NCBI GenBank assembly: GCA_013151865.1
Contig: JAADHN010000089.1
Span: forward strand, 1 to 64,000
Source: Kiritimatiellota bacterium
Lineage (GTDB): Bacteria; Verrucomicrobiota; Lentisphaeria; Oligosphaerales; JAADHN01
Direction: 5' to 3'
DNA length: 64,000 nucleotides
A model generated the notes under the pieces. That model saw nothing but the letters and a program-made list of their open reading frames with translations. It was not told the DNA's origin and did not search any database. A program made the position numbers and the translations under genes. The stretch's first letter is position 1. Each line of letters opens with the position of its first letter. Below, piece after piece: positions 18,166 through 26,936 of the stretch.

Positions 18166-19950
18166 TCAGGGACGCTTTCGACCCGCAGCCTTTTTGGCTG
18201 GCGGTTTGCCGAAGAAGCCGTGCTCGATCAGCCAATTCCCGCACGTACTCCAGGCCGCGTCCAGCTCGAACCTGTCTGTTCGAGGCAAAGGAAAACCGGG
18301 GCCGATGAAGTTCTTCAATTCGATGAGTAGCGCACGCTTGGTCGAAGCGGGGATTTCTTCCTTTGTCCGCATTTGACTGCAGAGGAATTTCACCGCCTGT
18401 TCCGCTGGAAGCGGACCGGCGTGCAACGCCCAGCGCCAGGCGGCGGTCCAGTCCTCGGGAAAACGTGGAATTGCGCGCTTGACCGGGGAAGCCTCCCCCA
18501 TAGTCTGCCGGAGGAGGGCCAGGATGTCTTTCTTGACTTCGGTGCTCTTCCGCACGCTGAGCACTTCGGCGCGCAAGAAATCGATTTTCTGCTTTTCCGG
18601 GAGGGCGCCGCTCCGAAAAAGCCAAAGCCCGGCCCTGTGCCATTGGGCTTCCGCATCGCCGTTCCGGTCGAATTCGGGAAAACCCCGTTCCTGTAGGGCG
18701 TCGCTGAGTCGGGACAGGATGATCCGCTTTAATATCGGGTGCACGCTGATTTTGACGAACATCGGGGCCAGGAGTTCGATGGCTTTCTGCGGAGAACCCG
18801 GTTTCCATACGGCCAACCCGAAACTGATGGGCTTGGGATTGGGCCAGCGCAGGCAAGCTGCCGCTGTCTCGTCGGAGATGGACTGGCGGAGGCTGGCAAA
18901 GCGTTTGAAACAGAACTCGAGGAAACTGTCTTTGATACCCTGCGGTACGGGGGTCGGCCGCCAGGGAAGTGGTTTTCCCTCGAGAATGGCGTTGACCAGC
19001 GAGCGGATTTCCCGCTCGATGGCGGGGTCGCGACAGGCTTGGCTGTGCCAGGCCAGGAAATTGAGGTCCGCCAGCGATACGGGGTTTTTCAGCCGTTTGA
19101 GTATGTACGCGGACGCTTTGGGCGAGCGGATATTGCACAAAGTGACGATTGCCCAAACTCGGCTTTCGAAGACTTTGCCGTCCCCCTTCCGGTCGGCCAT
19201 CCGGATCAGGGGCTCGACTGCGACCTCCCCCAGGGCCGCAAGCTGGGAAGAAACCCCGATGCCCCCGTAGGCCCCTTGCTTCATCTTGGCGAGGTACCGT
19301 CGGAGTCGGGCTTTCTTTTCCGCGTCGGACATTCGGTCGCCGCTCCGCGGACGAATCAGCAACGGCCAGCGGTCCGATGCGACCACGAAATCCGGACGCC
19401 GGTCCGGCAGTCCGGAAATCAAGAGTGCTTTCATAACATAGAGCTGCGGCACGAGTTCGGCGGCCGGGACGAACCGGCTTTTGCGAGGGTCGAAAAACGG
19501 CATGCCATGCTCGAATTCTTCGACCTTGGCGAACTTCAAGGAATTGAAGGGGGTTTTGAGGACCGTCAACTCGGTGTGCGGCGCAATTTTCCCGCGCACC
19601 AAAGGATGGTCCTTGCCACGCAGCAGATCGTCGCTGAACAGGCTGTTTCCGTTCTTGTCTGCGAGTACAAAGTACAGTCGGACGAATCGCCCCTTGGTCG
19701 CGGCTTCGGCCGGGAAAATGGAGGCGCGGTTCGTGTTGTTTTTCAGAACCACTGTCACGGGTTCGGGGAGGTCTTGGGCAAAATCCACTTTCTCGGTGAA
19801 GAGCTTCAACGAGAAGCCCGCAAAGTCCTTGCCGAAGACAGGAGTTTTCTTTTCGACCCGATCATCGTAATTAATCCAAGACAATCCGAGAAGTGCAATC
19901 AGGCAAACGGCAAAGTGCCTGGTGCGCTCCTGATACTGCTTCCAAACCAT
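18166..19950 (-). CDS. Exported or membrane-anchored helical-repeat protein, unknown function
   Basis: The protein has 594 residues. One hydrophobic segment near the N-terminus (FAVCLIALLGLSWI) may be an uncleaved anchor or a signal. A beta-rich region follows (PEPVTVVLKNNTNRASIFPA). From about residue 230 onward, helical HEAT-like pairs appear (LAALGEVAVEPLIRMADR, ILKRIILSRLSDAL). The basic tail ends KKAAGRKRP. The ATG at 19950 has a good GGAGG site upstream. It is transcribed toward the kinase gene with about 60 bases between, so the pair may form one unit. No function can be assigned from sequence. Confidence 0.65.
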   Translation of the reverse strand: MVWKQYQERTRHFAVCLIALLGLSWINYDDRVEKKTPVFGKDFAGFSLKLFTEKVDFAQDLPEPVTVVLKNNTNRASIFPAEAATKGRFVRLYFVLADKNGNSLFSDDLLRGKDHPLVRGKIAPHTELTVLKTPFNSLKFAKVEEFEHGMPFFDPRKSRFVPAAELVPQLYVMKALLISGLPDRRPDFVVASDRWPLLIRPRSGDRMSDAEKKARLRRYLAKMKQGAYGGIGVSSQLAALGEVAVEPLIRMADRKGDGKVFESRVWAIVTLCNIRSPKASAYILKRLKNPVSLADLNFLAWHSQACRDPAIEREIRSLVNAILEGKPLPWRPTPVPQGIKDSFLEFCFKRFASLRQSISDETAAACLRWPNPKPISFGLAVWKPGSPQKAIELLAPMFVKISVHPILKRIILSRLSDALQERGFPEFDRNGDAEAQWHRAGLWLFRSGALPEKQKIDFLRAEVLSVRKSTEVKKDILALLRQTMGEASPVKRAIPRFPEDWTAAWRWALHAGPLPAEQAVKFLCSQMRTKEEIPASTKRALLIELKNFIGPGFPLPRTDRFELDAAWSTCGNWLIEHGFFGKPPAKKAAGRKRP

Positions 19951-20555
19951 TTTGCAGACCTCCCTCTGGTTCGGCAAGACGATGGAGTAGGGGCCGGTTC
20001 GAACAGAGGCTGTCCCTGTTGTGCGCCATCGGTTGTGAATTCGGCGACGCCGGAGAAGTCTTCCAACCCACACCGCTGAACCGGACACCGATCAGCGTCG
20101 GTCGCGGCCGCCGGCTCTTCTTGTGGTGGGGGCGGTCTCGACCTGGCGCCCGCGGTCCACACACCGGGTCGGCCGTCCGGCGGACGGGGACTTCCGGGAG
20201 GCGCGCAAAGAGGTTGCGCCCCGTTTCCAATATAGCGGATGAATCCGACTCCATAAACCGCACGCCTGACTTCCGACCCCGGCGAGCGGGATGGATGGAT
20301 CCGTTCGCGCGGGACGGAACGCCACTTCGGGCCGTCGACGTGGGGGAGTTCGTCCGGGATGTCACGTGCCGCTGTTGACACCGCGGGACCGTGCAGTAGG
20401 TTTTCGCAGCCGCGGCGTCTTCCATCCTTTTTTCGACTTGGCGGTGCCCGGAGACGGGGCCTCGGCCGAGGGCGACTGCCTTTTTGATGTTGGGTCATGC
20501 ACCCAGCCGGGATCGGTTCATCGTCCGACCTCGGATCAGCGGAGTTTTCACGGCA
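19951..20555. other. Divergent intergenic region, no gene recognised
   Basis: These 605 bases lie between the helical-repeat gene (minus) and the dehydrogenase (plus) and must hold promoters for both. Long open frames exist on both strands but show high Arg/Pro content and no domain. No T-tract terminator is visible. Confidence 0.5.
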
Positions 20556-21896
20556 ATGACAGCGGACCCCTTCTCTTTGCTCGGGACCACATTCACGTGC
20601 CCGGCATGTGGCCGCACGCACACCGTTAACCTGCGCAAGTTCTTTTTGGCTGCCGAGTCCGAGACGGTTCGCCGCGGCTTGATTGAATTCTGCGCGGAGT
20701 TTGTCGGCAACGCTCGGACGACCGTGGTCGCCGATGCCCGCACTTGGGCGGCCGCCGGTCAGGGGCTCTCCGAAACTTTGGCGGCGGCCGGTTTCGAAGT
20801 GCTGCGTCTCATGGTTCCCGACCCCGCCCCCGACACGTCACCTGTCTGCGATGATCGCACGCGCGCCTCGCTCGAACCGGTGGTGCCCGAATGCGACTTG
20901 TTCGTGGCGGTTGGCAGTGGGGTCGTGAGCGATCTGACCAAATGGATTGCAGCCGACCACGGCAAGCCGTATGTGGTTTTTGCGACAGCGGCATCCATGA
21001 ATGGTTTCGCTTCCGCAAACGTGGCCCCGACGATCAAAGGTGTGAAAAGCCTGGTGCACGGTACGGGGCCGGTGGCCGTCGTTTCATCGCTGGAGGTGTT
21101 GGCGGCGGCTCCGGCACGGATGACGGAAGCCGGTCTCGGCGACGTGCTGGCCAAAGGCGTCAGTTCTCTGGACTGGCGTCTCAATCATTTGGTGTTCGGG
21201 GAATACTATTGCCGGTATTGCGTCGACCTCATCAAAGACATCGAGCCGCGGTATTTTCAGGATCCGGAAGGCGTGGCGGACCGGGTGCCCGGCGCTCTCT
21301 CCGGACTGTTCGAGGCCCTGGTTTTGACCGGAATCGCTATGACGGTTGCCGGGACTTCTTCACCGGCTTCCGGGGGAGAGCACTTGATTTCGCATACTCT
21401 GGACATGATGTCCACACTCGATGGTGTTCCGCACGACTTGCACGGGCGGCAGGTCGGAGTCGGGACGATCCTCGCCGCCGCCCTGTATGACGAAATTCTC
21501 GCCATGGAGGCTCCGCGTTTCAGAGTGCTCGAAGAAGACACGGACCCGGCGTTTTGGGGCAAATTGGCCGGCGCGGTCGAGGAGAAACATCGGTTGAAGC
21601 GCGAAAAAGCGGCCGGCGCGGTTGCCGCCTTGAAGTCGGACTCAACACTGTGGGACAAGCTGCGAGAGGAACTCGGACGGGAGGCCCGTGGGGCGCGAGT
21701 CTTCAAAGACTGTCTGCGGCGGGCGGGCGCCGCGCACCGGATCGCCGACTTGGGAATGGACCGAGAGAGGTTTCTCGCCGCCCTGTTGCATGCGCACCAG
21801 ATGCGCGAGCGATACAGCATCCTTGATCTGGCCCGGGCCGTGGGCGTCCTGCCTGAACGTGCCCGTGAGTTCGTTGATCGGTGGATCCAAGACTGA
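20556..21896 (+). CDS. sn-Glycerol-1-phosphate dehydrogenase-like enzyme (AraM/EgsA group)
   Basis: The 446-residue protein belongs to the iron-type alcohol dehydrogenase/dehydroquinate synthase-like superfamily and most resembles the glycerol-1-phosphate dehydrogenase branch. It has a dinucleotide loop GSGVVSDLTKWIA, ATAASMNGFAS, an ASGGEHLISHTLDM metal-binding region and the DLHGRQVGVGT motif carrying the second metal His. The reaction would be NAD(P)H reduction of DHAP to sn-glycerol-1-phosphate, the archaeal lipid stereochemistry, also used by AraM-type bacterial enzymes. A CPACGRTH stretch near the N-terminus is unusual. No prenyl-glyceryl phosphate synthase gene is in the window, so the use of the product is open. 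Confidence 0.8.
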   Translation: MTADPFSLLGTTFTCPACGRTHTVNLRKFFLAAESETVRRGLIEFCAEFVGNARTTVVADARTWAAAGQGLSETLAAAGFEVLRLMVPDPAPDTSPVCDDRTRASLEPVVPECDLFVAVGSGVVSDLTKWIAADHGKPYVVFATAASMNGFASANVAPTIKGVKSLVHGTGPVAVVSSLEVLAAAPARMTEAGLGDVLAKGVSSLDWRLNHLVFGEYYCRYCVDLIKDIEPRYFQDPEGVADRVPGALSGLFEALVLTGIAMTVAGTSSPASGGEHLISHTLDMMSTLDGVPHDLHGRQVGVGTILAAALYDEILAMEAPRFRVLEEDTDPAFWGKLAGAVEEKHRLKREKAAGAVAALKSDSTLWDKLREELGREARGARVFKDCLRRAGAAHRIADLGMDRERFLAALLHAHQMRERYSILDLARAVGVLPERAREFVDRWIQD

Positions 21897-22042
21897 CTTC
21901 GACGCGCGGGCGGAATCGCCGGACCGCGGGATCTCCACGGGGGCGGTCCCTGGAGCGGGGCAAGGACGCTTCGAGTTCCTCTCTTCTTATTCCGCTTGAG
22001 GAAAATGAAAACGGGGGAGGGGGCTCTCCCCGGATCGGACCT

Positions 22043-22438
22043 TTACGGCGCACCTTCGTCCACTTCTTCCACGAGTCGCTTGAGTTTGTCCGTGGGGCTT
22101 TCCTGCCGGGACGTCGTCGCAGTATGCGGAGCGTCAGACGCGACGGCAGGGCGCCCCCCTCCCACGGAGGAGGGGCGGCGGAGAGGGCGGCGCCAACAGG
22201 CCCAGAACAGGCAGAAAAGGCAGGCCACCAAGCATGCGGCGGCAACGACCGCGGCACGCGAAGCCCAGTCGTACTTGACTTCTCCCGTAGGTTCGGTTGC
22301 AAAATTGATTTCCATCAAAATCCGGGCGGTCCCCCAAAAAACGATTGCAAGCAGAAAAGGGACGCGGCGCCGAATATAATCGTTTCGGATGCAAAGAAAG
22401 CCGATCAGTCCCAGAAGAACGACGATCTCGGAAATCAT
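22043..22438 (-). CDS. Small two-span membrane protein, unknown function
   Basis: The protein has 131 residues, with two clear membrane spans (ISEIVVLLGLIGFLCI near the start with a second short helix RRRVPFLLAIVFW, and AAVVAAACLVACLFCLFWAC at about 75-95). A hydrophilic tail follows, ending KLKRLVEEVDEGAP. A strong CGGAGGAATATC ribosome site fixes the ATG at 22438. I recognise no family. It converges with the dehydrogenase gene. Confidence 0.65.
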   Translation of the reverse strand: MISEIVVLLGLIGFLCIRNDYIRRRVPFLLAIVFWGTARILMEINFATEPTGEVKYDWASRAAVVAAACLVACLFCLFWACWRRPLRRPSSVGGGRPAVASDAPHTATTSRQESPTDKLKRLVEEVDEGAP

Positions 22439-22581
22439 GATATTCCTCCGCTTGGCCGCCGCGATCCTCCGAATAGAGGGGCGCCCGATAAAGTTATCCC
22501 CACGCGAGTCGGATGCAACTCTGGCCGGCGATCGTGAACATTGAGGGCCGAACGGACTGGGAAGAACCGGGTCGCGGCCTC

Positions 22582-22610
22582 TTGACAGAGCCCTGACCAT
22601 ACACTAACAG
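22582..22610 (+). promoter_or_regulatory. Candidate sigma-70 promoter for the FadL-type gene
   Basis: A perfect TTGACA at 22582-22587 is followed, after 17 bases, by TAACAG at 22605-22610, a moderate -10 match. It lies about 104 bases before the ATG of the FadL-like gene and points toward it. Assignment is by consensus only. Confidence 0.45.
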
Positions 22611-22713
22611 TAACCCATTCAAACGCCGAGACGGGTTCGGCAGTGGGGCAGGGCGTCCCGCACACCGTCGGCGAATCACACGAGCAGGCTTGAAGCCGAA
22701 GGAGAACATCGAA

Positions 22714-23940
22714 ATGCAAACTTGGCGGAACCGAGTGTGTTTGGGGCTCTGTTTCTTGATGGCGTTGCTCGCGGGCGCGGCCTGGGGTGCGGGTTTTCAA
22801 TTGTACACGGAGGGTTCCGCAGAGGCGCTGGGACAGGCCGGGGCGATCAGCGCCCGCCGCGACGCCCTGTCGAACGCTTGGTACAACCCGGCTTCGATGA
22901 CCGACTTCGCTCGCCCTCAAGCCATGTTCGGGGATACCACCGTGCGTCTCAAGATCGACTACTCAGACGCCACTGGAAACTGGGACTTGGAAAAGCATTG
23001 GCGACAGATTCCGCATTTCTACTACGTGCAGCCGTTTGACGAGGGAATGGCTGCAACACTGGCCCTGAATGTGCCGTATGGTCTGGCGACCGATTGGCCG
23101 GATGGTTGGCCGGGCAGCGGTGTGGCCTTGGATACCCGCATCGAGGCCCTGTATCTGACACCGGCGTTCGCCTGGAAGGCGACAGACCAGTTGTCTCTGG
23201 CCTTGGGGTTCAATCTGGTGAGGGCCACCGCCTACATTCGCAAAACGGTTTTGGCCGCCCCGGCGGTGGATCTCGAACTTTCCGGCGAAGATTATGGGTT
23301 CGGTTACTTGGCTGCAGCCAATTACCAGGTGAACGACGCGTGGGGCGTGGCACTCAAGTTTCAGTCTAAAGTGGATTTGACCCTGCGGGGCGACGTAAGC
23401 TTCACCCAACAACTACCGGGCGTTTTTCAAAACGGCGACGGAGAGGCGGACCTTCGTCTTCCCGCATCGATTACCCTCGGCGTCACGAACAGGAGTATCG
23501 AAAAATGGACGTTCGGCTTCGATGTTCTCTGGACAAAATGGGATTCCTATGATGAGCTGGGCGTGCGCTTCGAGCGTCTTCCCGGGGCCCCAGCCGCCTC
23601 GGGGGCCGTCGTTACGCCAAAAGACTGGAACAACGTGTTCAGTTACCGGTTCGGGGCCGAATACCAGTACAACGAGAACTGGCGGTTTCGGTGCGGCTAT
23701 GTCTTCGATGAATCCCCGGTCGATGGGGACACACGCGCTCCGGAAATGCCGGGCAGTGATCGCCATATGCTCATGTTGGGCTGCTCATATGACAAAGATG
23801 CCTGGGGCGTTGACGTTGGCTACTCCTATTTGATCGCGCGCGATACGGACACGGGTAATGCAGTGCCGATAGGCGGGCAGACTGGCGATTACCGGACCCG
23901 AGCGCACCTGGCGTCCGTCTCGTTCCGCTACAAGTTCTGA
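22714..23940 (+). CDS. OmpP1/FadL-family outer-membrane transport protein
   Basis: This is a beta-barrel porin for hydrophobic compounds. The 408-residue protein has a signal peptide (LCFLMALLAGAAWGA), then the FadL N-terminal hatch motif (GFQLYTEGSAEALGQAGAI, followed by NAWYNPASM). Alternating barrel strands follow, and the protein ends in an aromatic residue (SVSFRYKF), as expected for BAM-dependent insertion. AAGGAG lies before the ATG. Length matches the family (400-450). The substrate is unknown: long-chain fatty acids in E. coli FadL, aromatic hydrocarbons in TodX relatives. It stands alone, between a candidate promoter and a strong terminator. Confidence 0.9.
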   Translation: MQTWRNRVCLGLCFLMALLAGAAWGAGFQLYTEGSAEALGQAGAISARRDALSNAWYNPASMTDFARPQAMFGDTTVRLKIDYSDATGNWDLEKHWRQIPHFYYVQPFDEGMAATLALNVPYGLATDWPDGWPGSGVALDTRIEALYLTPAFAWKATDQLSLALGFNLVRATAYIRKTVLAAPAVDLELSGEDYGFGYLAAANYQVNDAWGVALKFQSKVDLTLRGDVSFTQQLPGVFQNGDGEADLRLPASITLGVTNRSIEKWTFGFDVLWTKWDSYDELGVRFERLPGAPAASGAVVTPKDWNNVFSYRFGAEYQYNENWRFRCGYVFDESPVDGDTRAPEMPGSDRHMLMLGCSYDKDAWGVDVGYSYLIARDTDTGNAVPIGGQTGDYRTRAHLASVSFRYKF

Positions 23941-23971
23941 TTCTGATTCAGCTCAGCAATTCGCCAAAAAA

Positions 23972-24010
23972 CAAAGTCCGGGCGCCATGTCCAACGGCGC
24001 CCGGACTTTG
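23972..24010. terminator. Bidirectional rho-independent terminator
   Basis: A perfect 15-base stem (23972-23986 with 23996-24010) encloses a 9-base loop. Its plus-strand right side is followed by TTGCTTC. Its left side is preceded by six A residues, which become the U tract on the minus strand. It sits between two convergent genes and probably ends both transcripts. Confidence 0.85.
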
Positions 24011-24078
24011 TTGCTTCGTACTCAAACACAAACATGCTCGGCGGCGTCGATTGGGACACCTACCATGGTCAAGCGGAA

Positions 24079-24990
24079 TCATTTTTGGGTGTTGCCTTCC
24101 GCACGCAAGCGACTCAGTTCCTCCCGCAAAACAGTCAGCACCCGCGAACCATCCAAAGAGTTCGGCTCAATGAAATCCCCGCTTTCATAGTCGTTCCAGC
24201 TCGAAATGAGCACCATCTTCGGCCCTTGGGCGAGGACCTCGCGAAACGCCGTTCGAAGGGTCCGTCCACCACGACGCGGAACACTCCAAACAGGTCGGCC
24301 GCGCTCATCGACACCGTCCAAGCCTCCGGCGCGGATCAAAACCCGGCACGCTTTTGCGTCAGGCATGGCGCCGGCGGTACCCAGCGCCCCCCAACGCCAC
24401 GAAGACCCGCGGCCACCGCCGGCCTCGAAACAAACTGCGGGGTGTCTCGCCGCAACCGCAATCAAGGCAGGGCCTAGCAGAACCAGTGCACGACCCCGTC
24501 TCCGGTAGTAGGAAGAAAAAGCCCCAATATCCTTCGAAACAAACCACTCAAGGAACCTCCCGAATCCTTGTTGTGAGACCGGCTCATCCCGCACCACCTC
24601 AAAAACAATCTGCGGAACATTCAAGTCTCCAAAGCGCGACGACGAAGCCAGGGCAACAAACCGCTCAAAGCGTTCACGGCGGTAATCGTCGGAGAGGAAT
24701 TCCCCAAGTTCAACTCGCACGACGACCACATCTATACCGGTATGCGCCATGCGGGAAAGATCGCGTTCCATCCGCTCATTGGTCCAGCCACGGTACTCAG
24801 GTACGGGAGCAAACAAAGTTCGCGAAAAAGCCGGACCGTAAGGGAAATAATGCACCGCAATCGCCGGCGGCGACGCGCCTGTAGCAAGTTTGGGGCCCCT
24901 TCCAAACCCGGTGCCGATCATACAACCACAGAACAATGAAAAAAACAAAAGCGCAACACCCACACGAATGCTGGAGAACAATCCCTTCAT
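24079..24990 (-). CDS. Lipoprotein with glycoside hydrolase 71/99-like features
   Basis: The protein has about 303 residues. It begins with a lipoprotein signal (hydrophobic VGVALLFFSLFCGC, with the Cys near residue 23 as lipid anchor). The body resembles GH99/WbsX-like TIM barrels. It has an early HYFPYGPAF strand, GIDVVVVRVELGEF, a central RRRGRALVLLGP, and near the end SSWNDYESGDFIEP, a form of the WNEW/E-EP motif of that group. GH71/99 proteins cut alpha-glucans or alpha-mannosides, but the catalytic pair is not certain here. The gene has lower GC than its neighbours. The ATG at 24990 has GGGAGC upstream; one at 25002 is possible. Confidence 0.6.
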   Translation of the reverse strand: MKGLFSSIRVGVALLFFSLFCGCMIGTGFGRGPKLATGASPPAIAVHYFPYGPAFSRTLFAPVPEYRGWTNERMERDLSRMAHTGIDVVVVRVELGEFLSDDYRRERFERFVALASSSRFGDLNVPQIVFEVVRDEPVSQQGFGRFLEWFVSKDIGAFSSYYRRRGRALVLLGPALIAVAARHPAVCFEAGGGRGSSWRWGALGTAGAMPDAKACRVLIRAGGLDGVDERGRPVWSVPRRGGRTLRTAFREVLAQGPKMVLISSWNDYESGDFIEPNSLDGSRVLTVLREELSRLRAEGNTQK

Positions 24991-25309
24991 CTCGGCTCCC
25001 ATCTGCTAGAGACAACACAAGGACACGGGCGATACGCCACCAGGGCCATCCGGACCGAACAGAGGCCACACGAAACATTTGCAGCCACTACAACCACAAG
25101 CAAAGACTCTTAAACCAAGGCACACCGAGAAAAGGCGATCCAAAACAGGGCGCCATTTACGATGAAACAAAGGATAATCTCCCACAAAAAACACCATTGT
25201 CGTACCTGCCCGGGAGTACAGCTCCCGAACAGCGACACAAAAGAAAAGGACAACGCAACCCAACGAACACGAACACATACAGCAACGGCAAGAAACAAGG
25301 GGCACCAGA
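24991..25309. other. T-poor, low-GC intergenic stretch
   Basis: No gene is called here. The plus strand is rich in A and C and poor in T, and GC content falls well below the window average. A short GGGAG-TACAG-CTCCC hairpin lies near 25212. A minus-strand open frame (25006-25407) crosses the stretch but is rich in Cys, Val and Phe without a domain, and it overlaps the zinc-ribbon gene. Confidence 0.4.
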
Positions 25310-25774
25310 TCACAGCAGCTTTCGAAACTCGGATCCAGAGTCGGCGTCCTGCGCCGAACGGGCCGAAAAATCCGGACAGTCTTGCATCGGCTCAACGGCT
25401 CGATCATGCAGGATACACCGACTCAGAAACGGATGCAACAAATAATGACGACAGTCACGACAAAAATGCCGGTCGCGGTCAGGCGCGCCCGAAGAAAGCA
25501 CGTCAGCAGCCTTCCGGCCGCCGTCCTTGTCCCTCGACAAACCAAGCAACTCCTTGGCGCGGAGGACATCCAACTCTCGCCTGTCAGGAACCGGCTCGTT
25601 AACCGCCGCCGCTTTCAACGCGGCGTGGCACAGCCCGCAGACAAGATCCTCCCCAACTCGTTTCCACCCTTCAAACCGCGGCTCGACCACCGCCACCGAA
25701 TCCCGGCCACACGCAGGGCAGCGGAATTCGTCGCCTGTTTTTAAACCGTTGGTTCGATTTTCGGTTTTGCTCAT
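25310..25774 (-). CDS. Zinc-ribbon protein of unknown function
   Basis: The protein has about 154 residues with two cysteine clusters. The first reads FRCPACGRDS and is followed about 28 residues later by CGLCH, together a four-Cys zinc ribbon. The second lies near the C-terminus: HFCRDCRHY, then a Cys in RCILHD and one in DCPDF. The middle contains a helical stretch with ELLGLSRDKDGGRK. It may bind nucleic acid or protein; no known family is recognised. Start choice is between the ATG at 25774 and a GTG at 25789. It lies in the low-GC patch shared with the GH99-like lipoprotein. Confidence 0.55.
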   Translation of the reverse strand: MSKTENRTNGLKTGDEFRCPACGRDSVAVVEPRFEGWKRVGEDLVCGLCHAALKAAAVNEPVPDRRELDVLRAKELLGLSRDKDGGRKAADVLSSGAPDRDRHFCRDCRHYLLHPFLSRCILHDRAVEPMQDCPDFSARSAQDADSGSEFRKLL

Positions 25775-25997
25775 GACTATCCCCGGCACACGGGCAGTAA
25801 CCGCCTAACTTGCCGGCAAAGTACTTCGGCATCTTGTCGGTTCAAGCCCGATCCGGGCGACATTCCCGGCGCCCAGTACGTCGCATAATATATCTTATGG
25901 GTACAAGAGGTGGACGCGGGATAGGAGGTCGAGCAAATGTAAGGTGTTGATTGCGAGTTAGGTGTACTTTTTAACCGGCGGGCTTGTCAATAACCGG

Positions 25998-26936
25998 TCA
26001 GAAAGAAATCTGCGAAAGGATCGCGGCAAGCTGTGCATCCATGCCAATACCTGGCCGCAGAGGAATGTGCAATGCGCCCGGGTGCTGGTGGCGAAACCAA
26101 GTGCGCTGCCGGCGCGCGTATGCCCAGGTTTGAGAGACCAACTTTGCCTCCAACTGGGAAATGTCTCGAGATTCTTGGTCGGCAAGGAATGCGGCGATTG
26201 TGCGGTATCCCAGCGCCTGTCTGGCTGTGGGAGTCTGAAGAAGGCCTTTTCGTATGAGCCTTCGGACTTCATCGATCCAACCCATGCGAAGCATGTCATG
26301 GGTCCTGCGAGCGATACGGGCGCGATGCTCTGACGGGGCCGGATAAAGTATGAATTGTTTGAACCCGCAGCGTGGAGTCTTGGCAAAGCGGATTTCACTG
26401 GGCGCCAGACGCGAAACCCGCAACTTCTCGACTGCCCTGACCAGCCGGCGGGGGTTGTTGCGAAGGCTCGTGGCCAGAGACGGCGAGTGCGCGGCAATCT
26501 CACGGTAAAGCTGATCGCGGCCTGCGGTGTTTTCGGACATCGCCGTCAGTTGCTCATAGAGGCTGGGATTGGTATCCGGAAGGCGATTTCCGTAGATCAA
26601 GCACTTTGCGTATAACCCGCTTCCTCCGACCAGGATCGGGATACGTCCCCGGGCGGCAATTGCGCATATTGCGCGTGAAGCATCATGCACGAAACGATGG
26701 GCATCGTAACGTTCCGAAATATCGATGAGGTCGATGAGGTGATGAGGGACACGATTTCGTTGTTGCGTGTCGGGTTTAGCGGTGCCGATGTCGAGTTCGC
26801 GGTAGATCTGCATGGAATCGCAGGAGACGATTTCGCCTCGCAGTCTCTCGGCGAGTTGGAGTGCCAGATCGGTCTTGCACGAGCCGGTCGGTCCCAGGAT
26901 CGCCAGGCAGATTCCGATATGGTCATGTTTCCTCAT
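25998..26936 (-). CDS. miaA: tRNA dimethylallyltransferase
   Basis: MiaA adds a dimethylallyl group to A37 of tRNAs reading UNN codons. The 312-residue protein has the expected order: P-loop, SCDSMQIYRELDIGTAKP (catalytic Asp region), VPHHLIDL, LVGGSGLYAKCLI, NPRRLVRAVEKL and the swinging LGYRTI-AFL segment with TWAYARRQRTWFR. The P-loop reads GPTGSCKT, with Cys where nearly all members have Gly before Lys. The gene overlaps lspA by 14 bases, and its ATG at 26936 lies inside the lspA end, so translation is probably coupled. Function is firm; the P-loop change could be real or a base error. Confidence 0.93.
   Translation of the reverse strand: MRKHDHIGICLAILGPTGSCKTDLALQLAERLRGEIVSCDSMQIYRELDIGTAKPDTQQRNRVPHHLIDLIDISERYDAHRFVHDASRAICAIAARGRIPILVGGSGLYAKCLIYGNRLPDTNPSLYEQLTAMSENTAGRDQLYREIAAHSPSLATSLRNNPRRLVRAVEKLRVSRLAPSEIRFAKTPRCGFKQFILYPAPSEHRARIARRTHDMLRMGWIDEVRRLIRKGLLQTPTARQALGYRTIAAFLADQESRDISQLEAKLVSQTWAYARRQRTWFRHQHPGALHIPLRPGIGMDAQLAAILSQISF

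Noticed and set aside
20370-20500. Short matches to the dispersed element (TGTTGACACCGC and GGGTCATGCA)
   Set aside because: Spacing between the two motifs is about 120 bases instead of 74 in copies A and B, and the rest does not align. I did not count it as a fourth copy.
19899-20621. Minus-strand frame of 240 codons across the intergenic region
   Set aside because: It runs through the ribosome site and N-terminus of a well-supported plus-strand gene, and has Arg/Pro-rich noise content.
25006-25407. Minus-strand open frame of 133 codons
   Set aside because: Composition (Cys, Val, Phe) reflects the low-T strand, it overlaps the zinc-ribbon gene and no domain is visible.
25780-25860. tRNA-like T-arm (GTCGG-TTCAAGC-CCGAT) with a 3' acceptor-like end
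   Set aside because: The 5' acceptor strand pairs poorly, no D-arm with GG is present and no anticodon arm forms. It overlaps the start of the zinc-ribbon gene. I do not call a tRNA.
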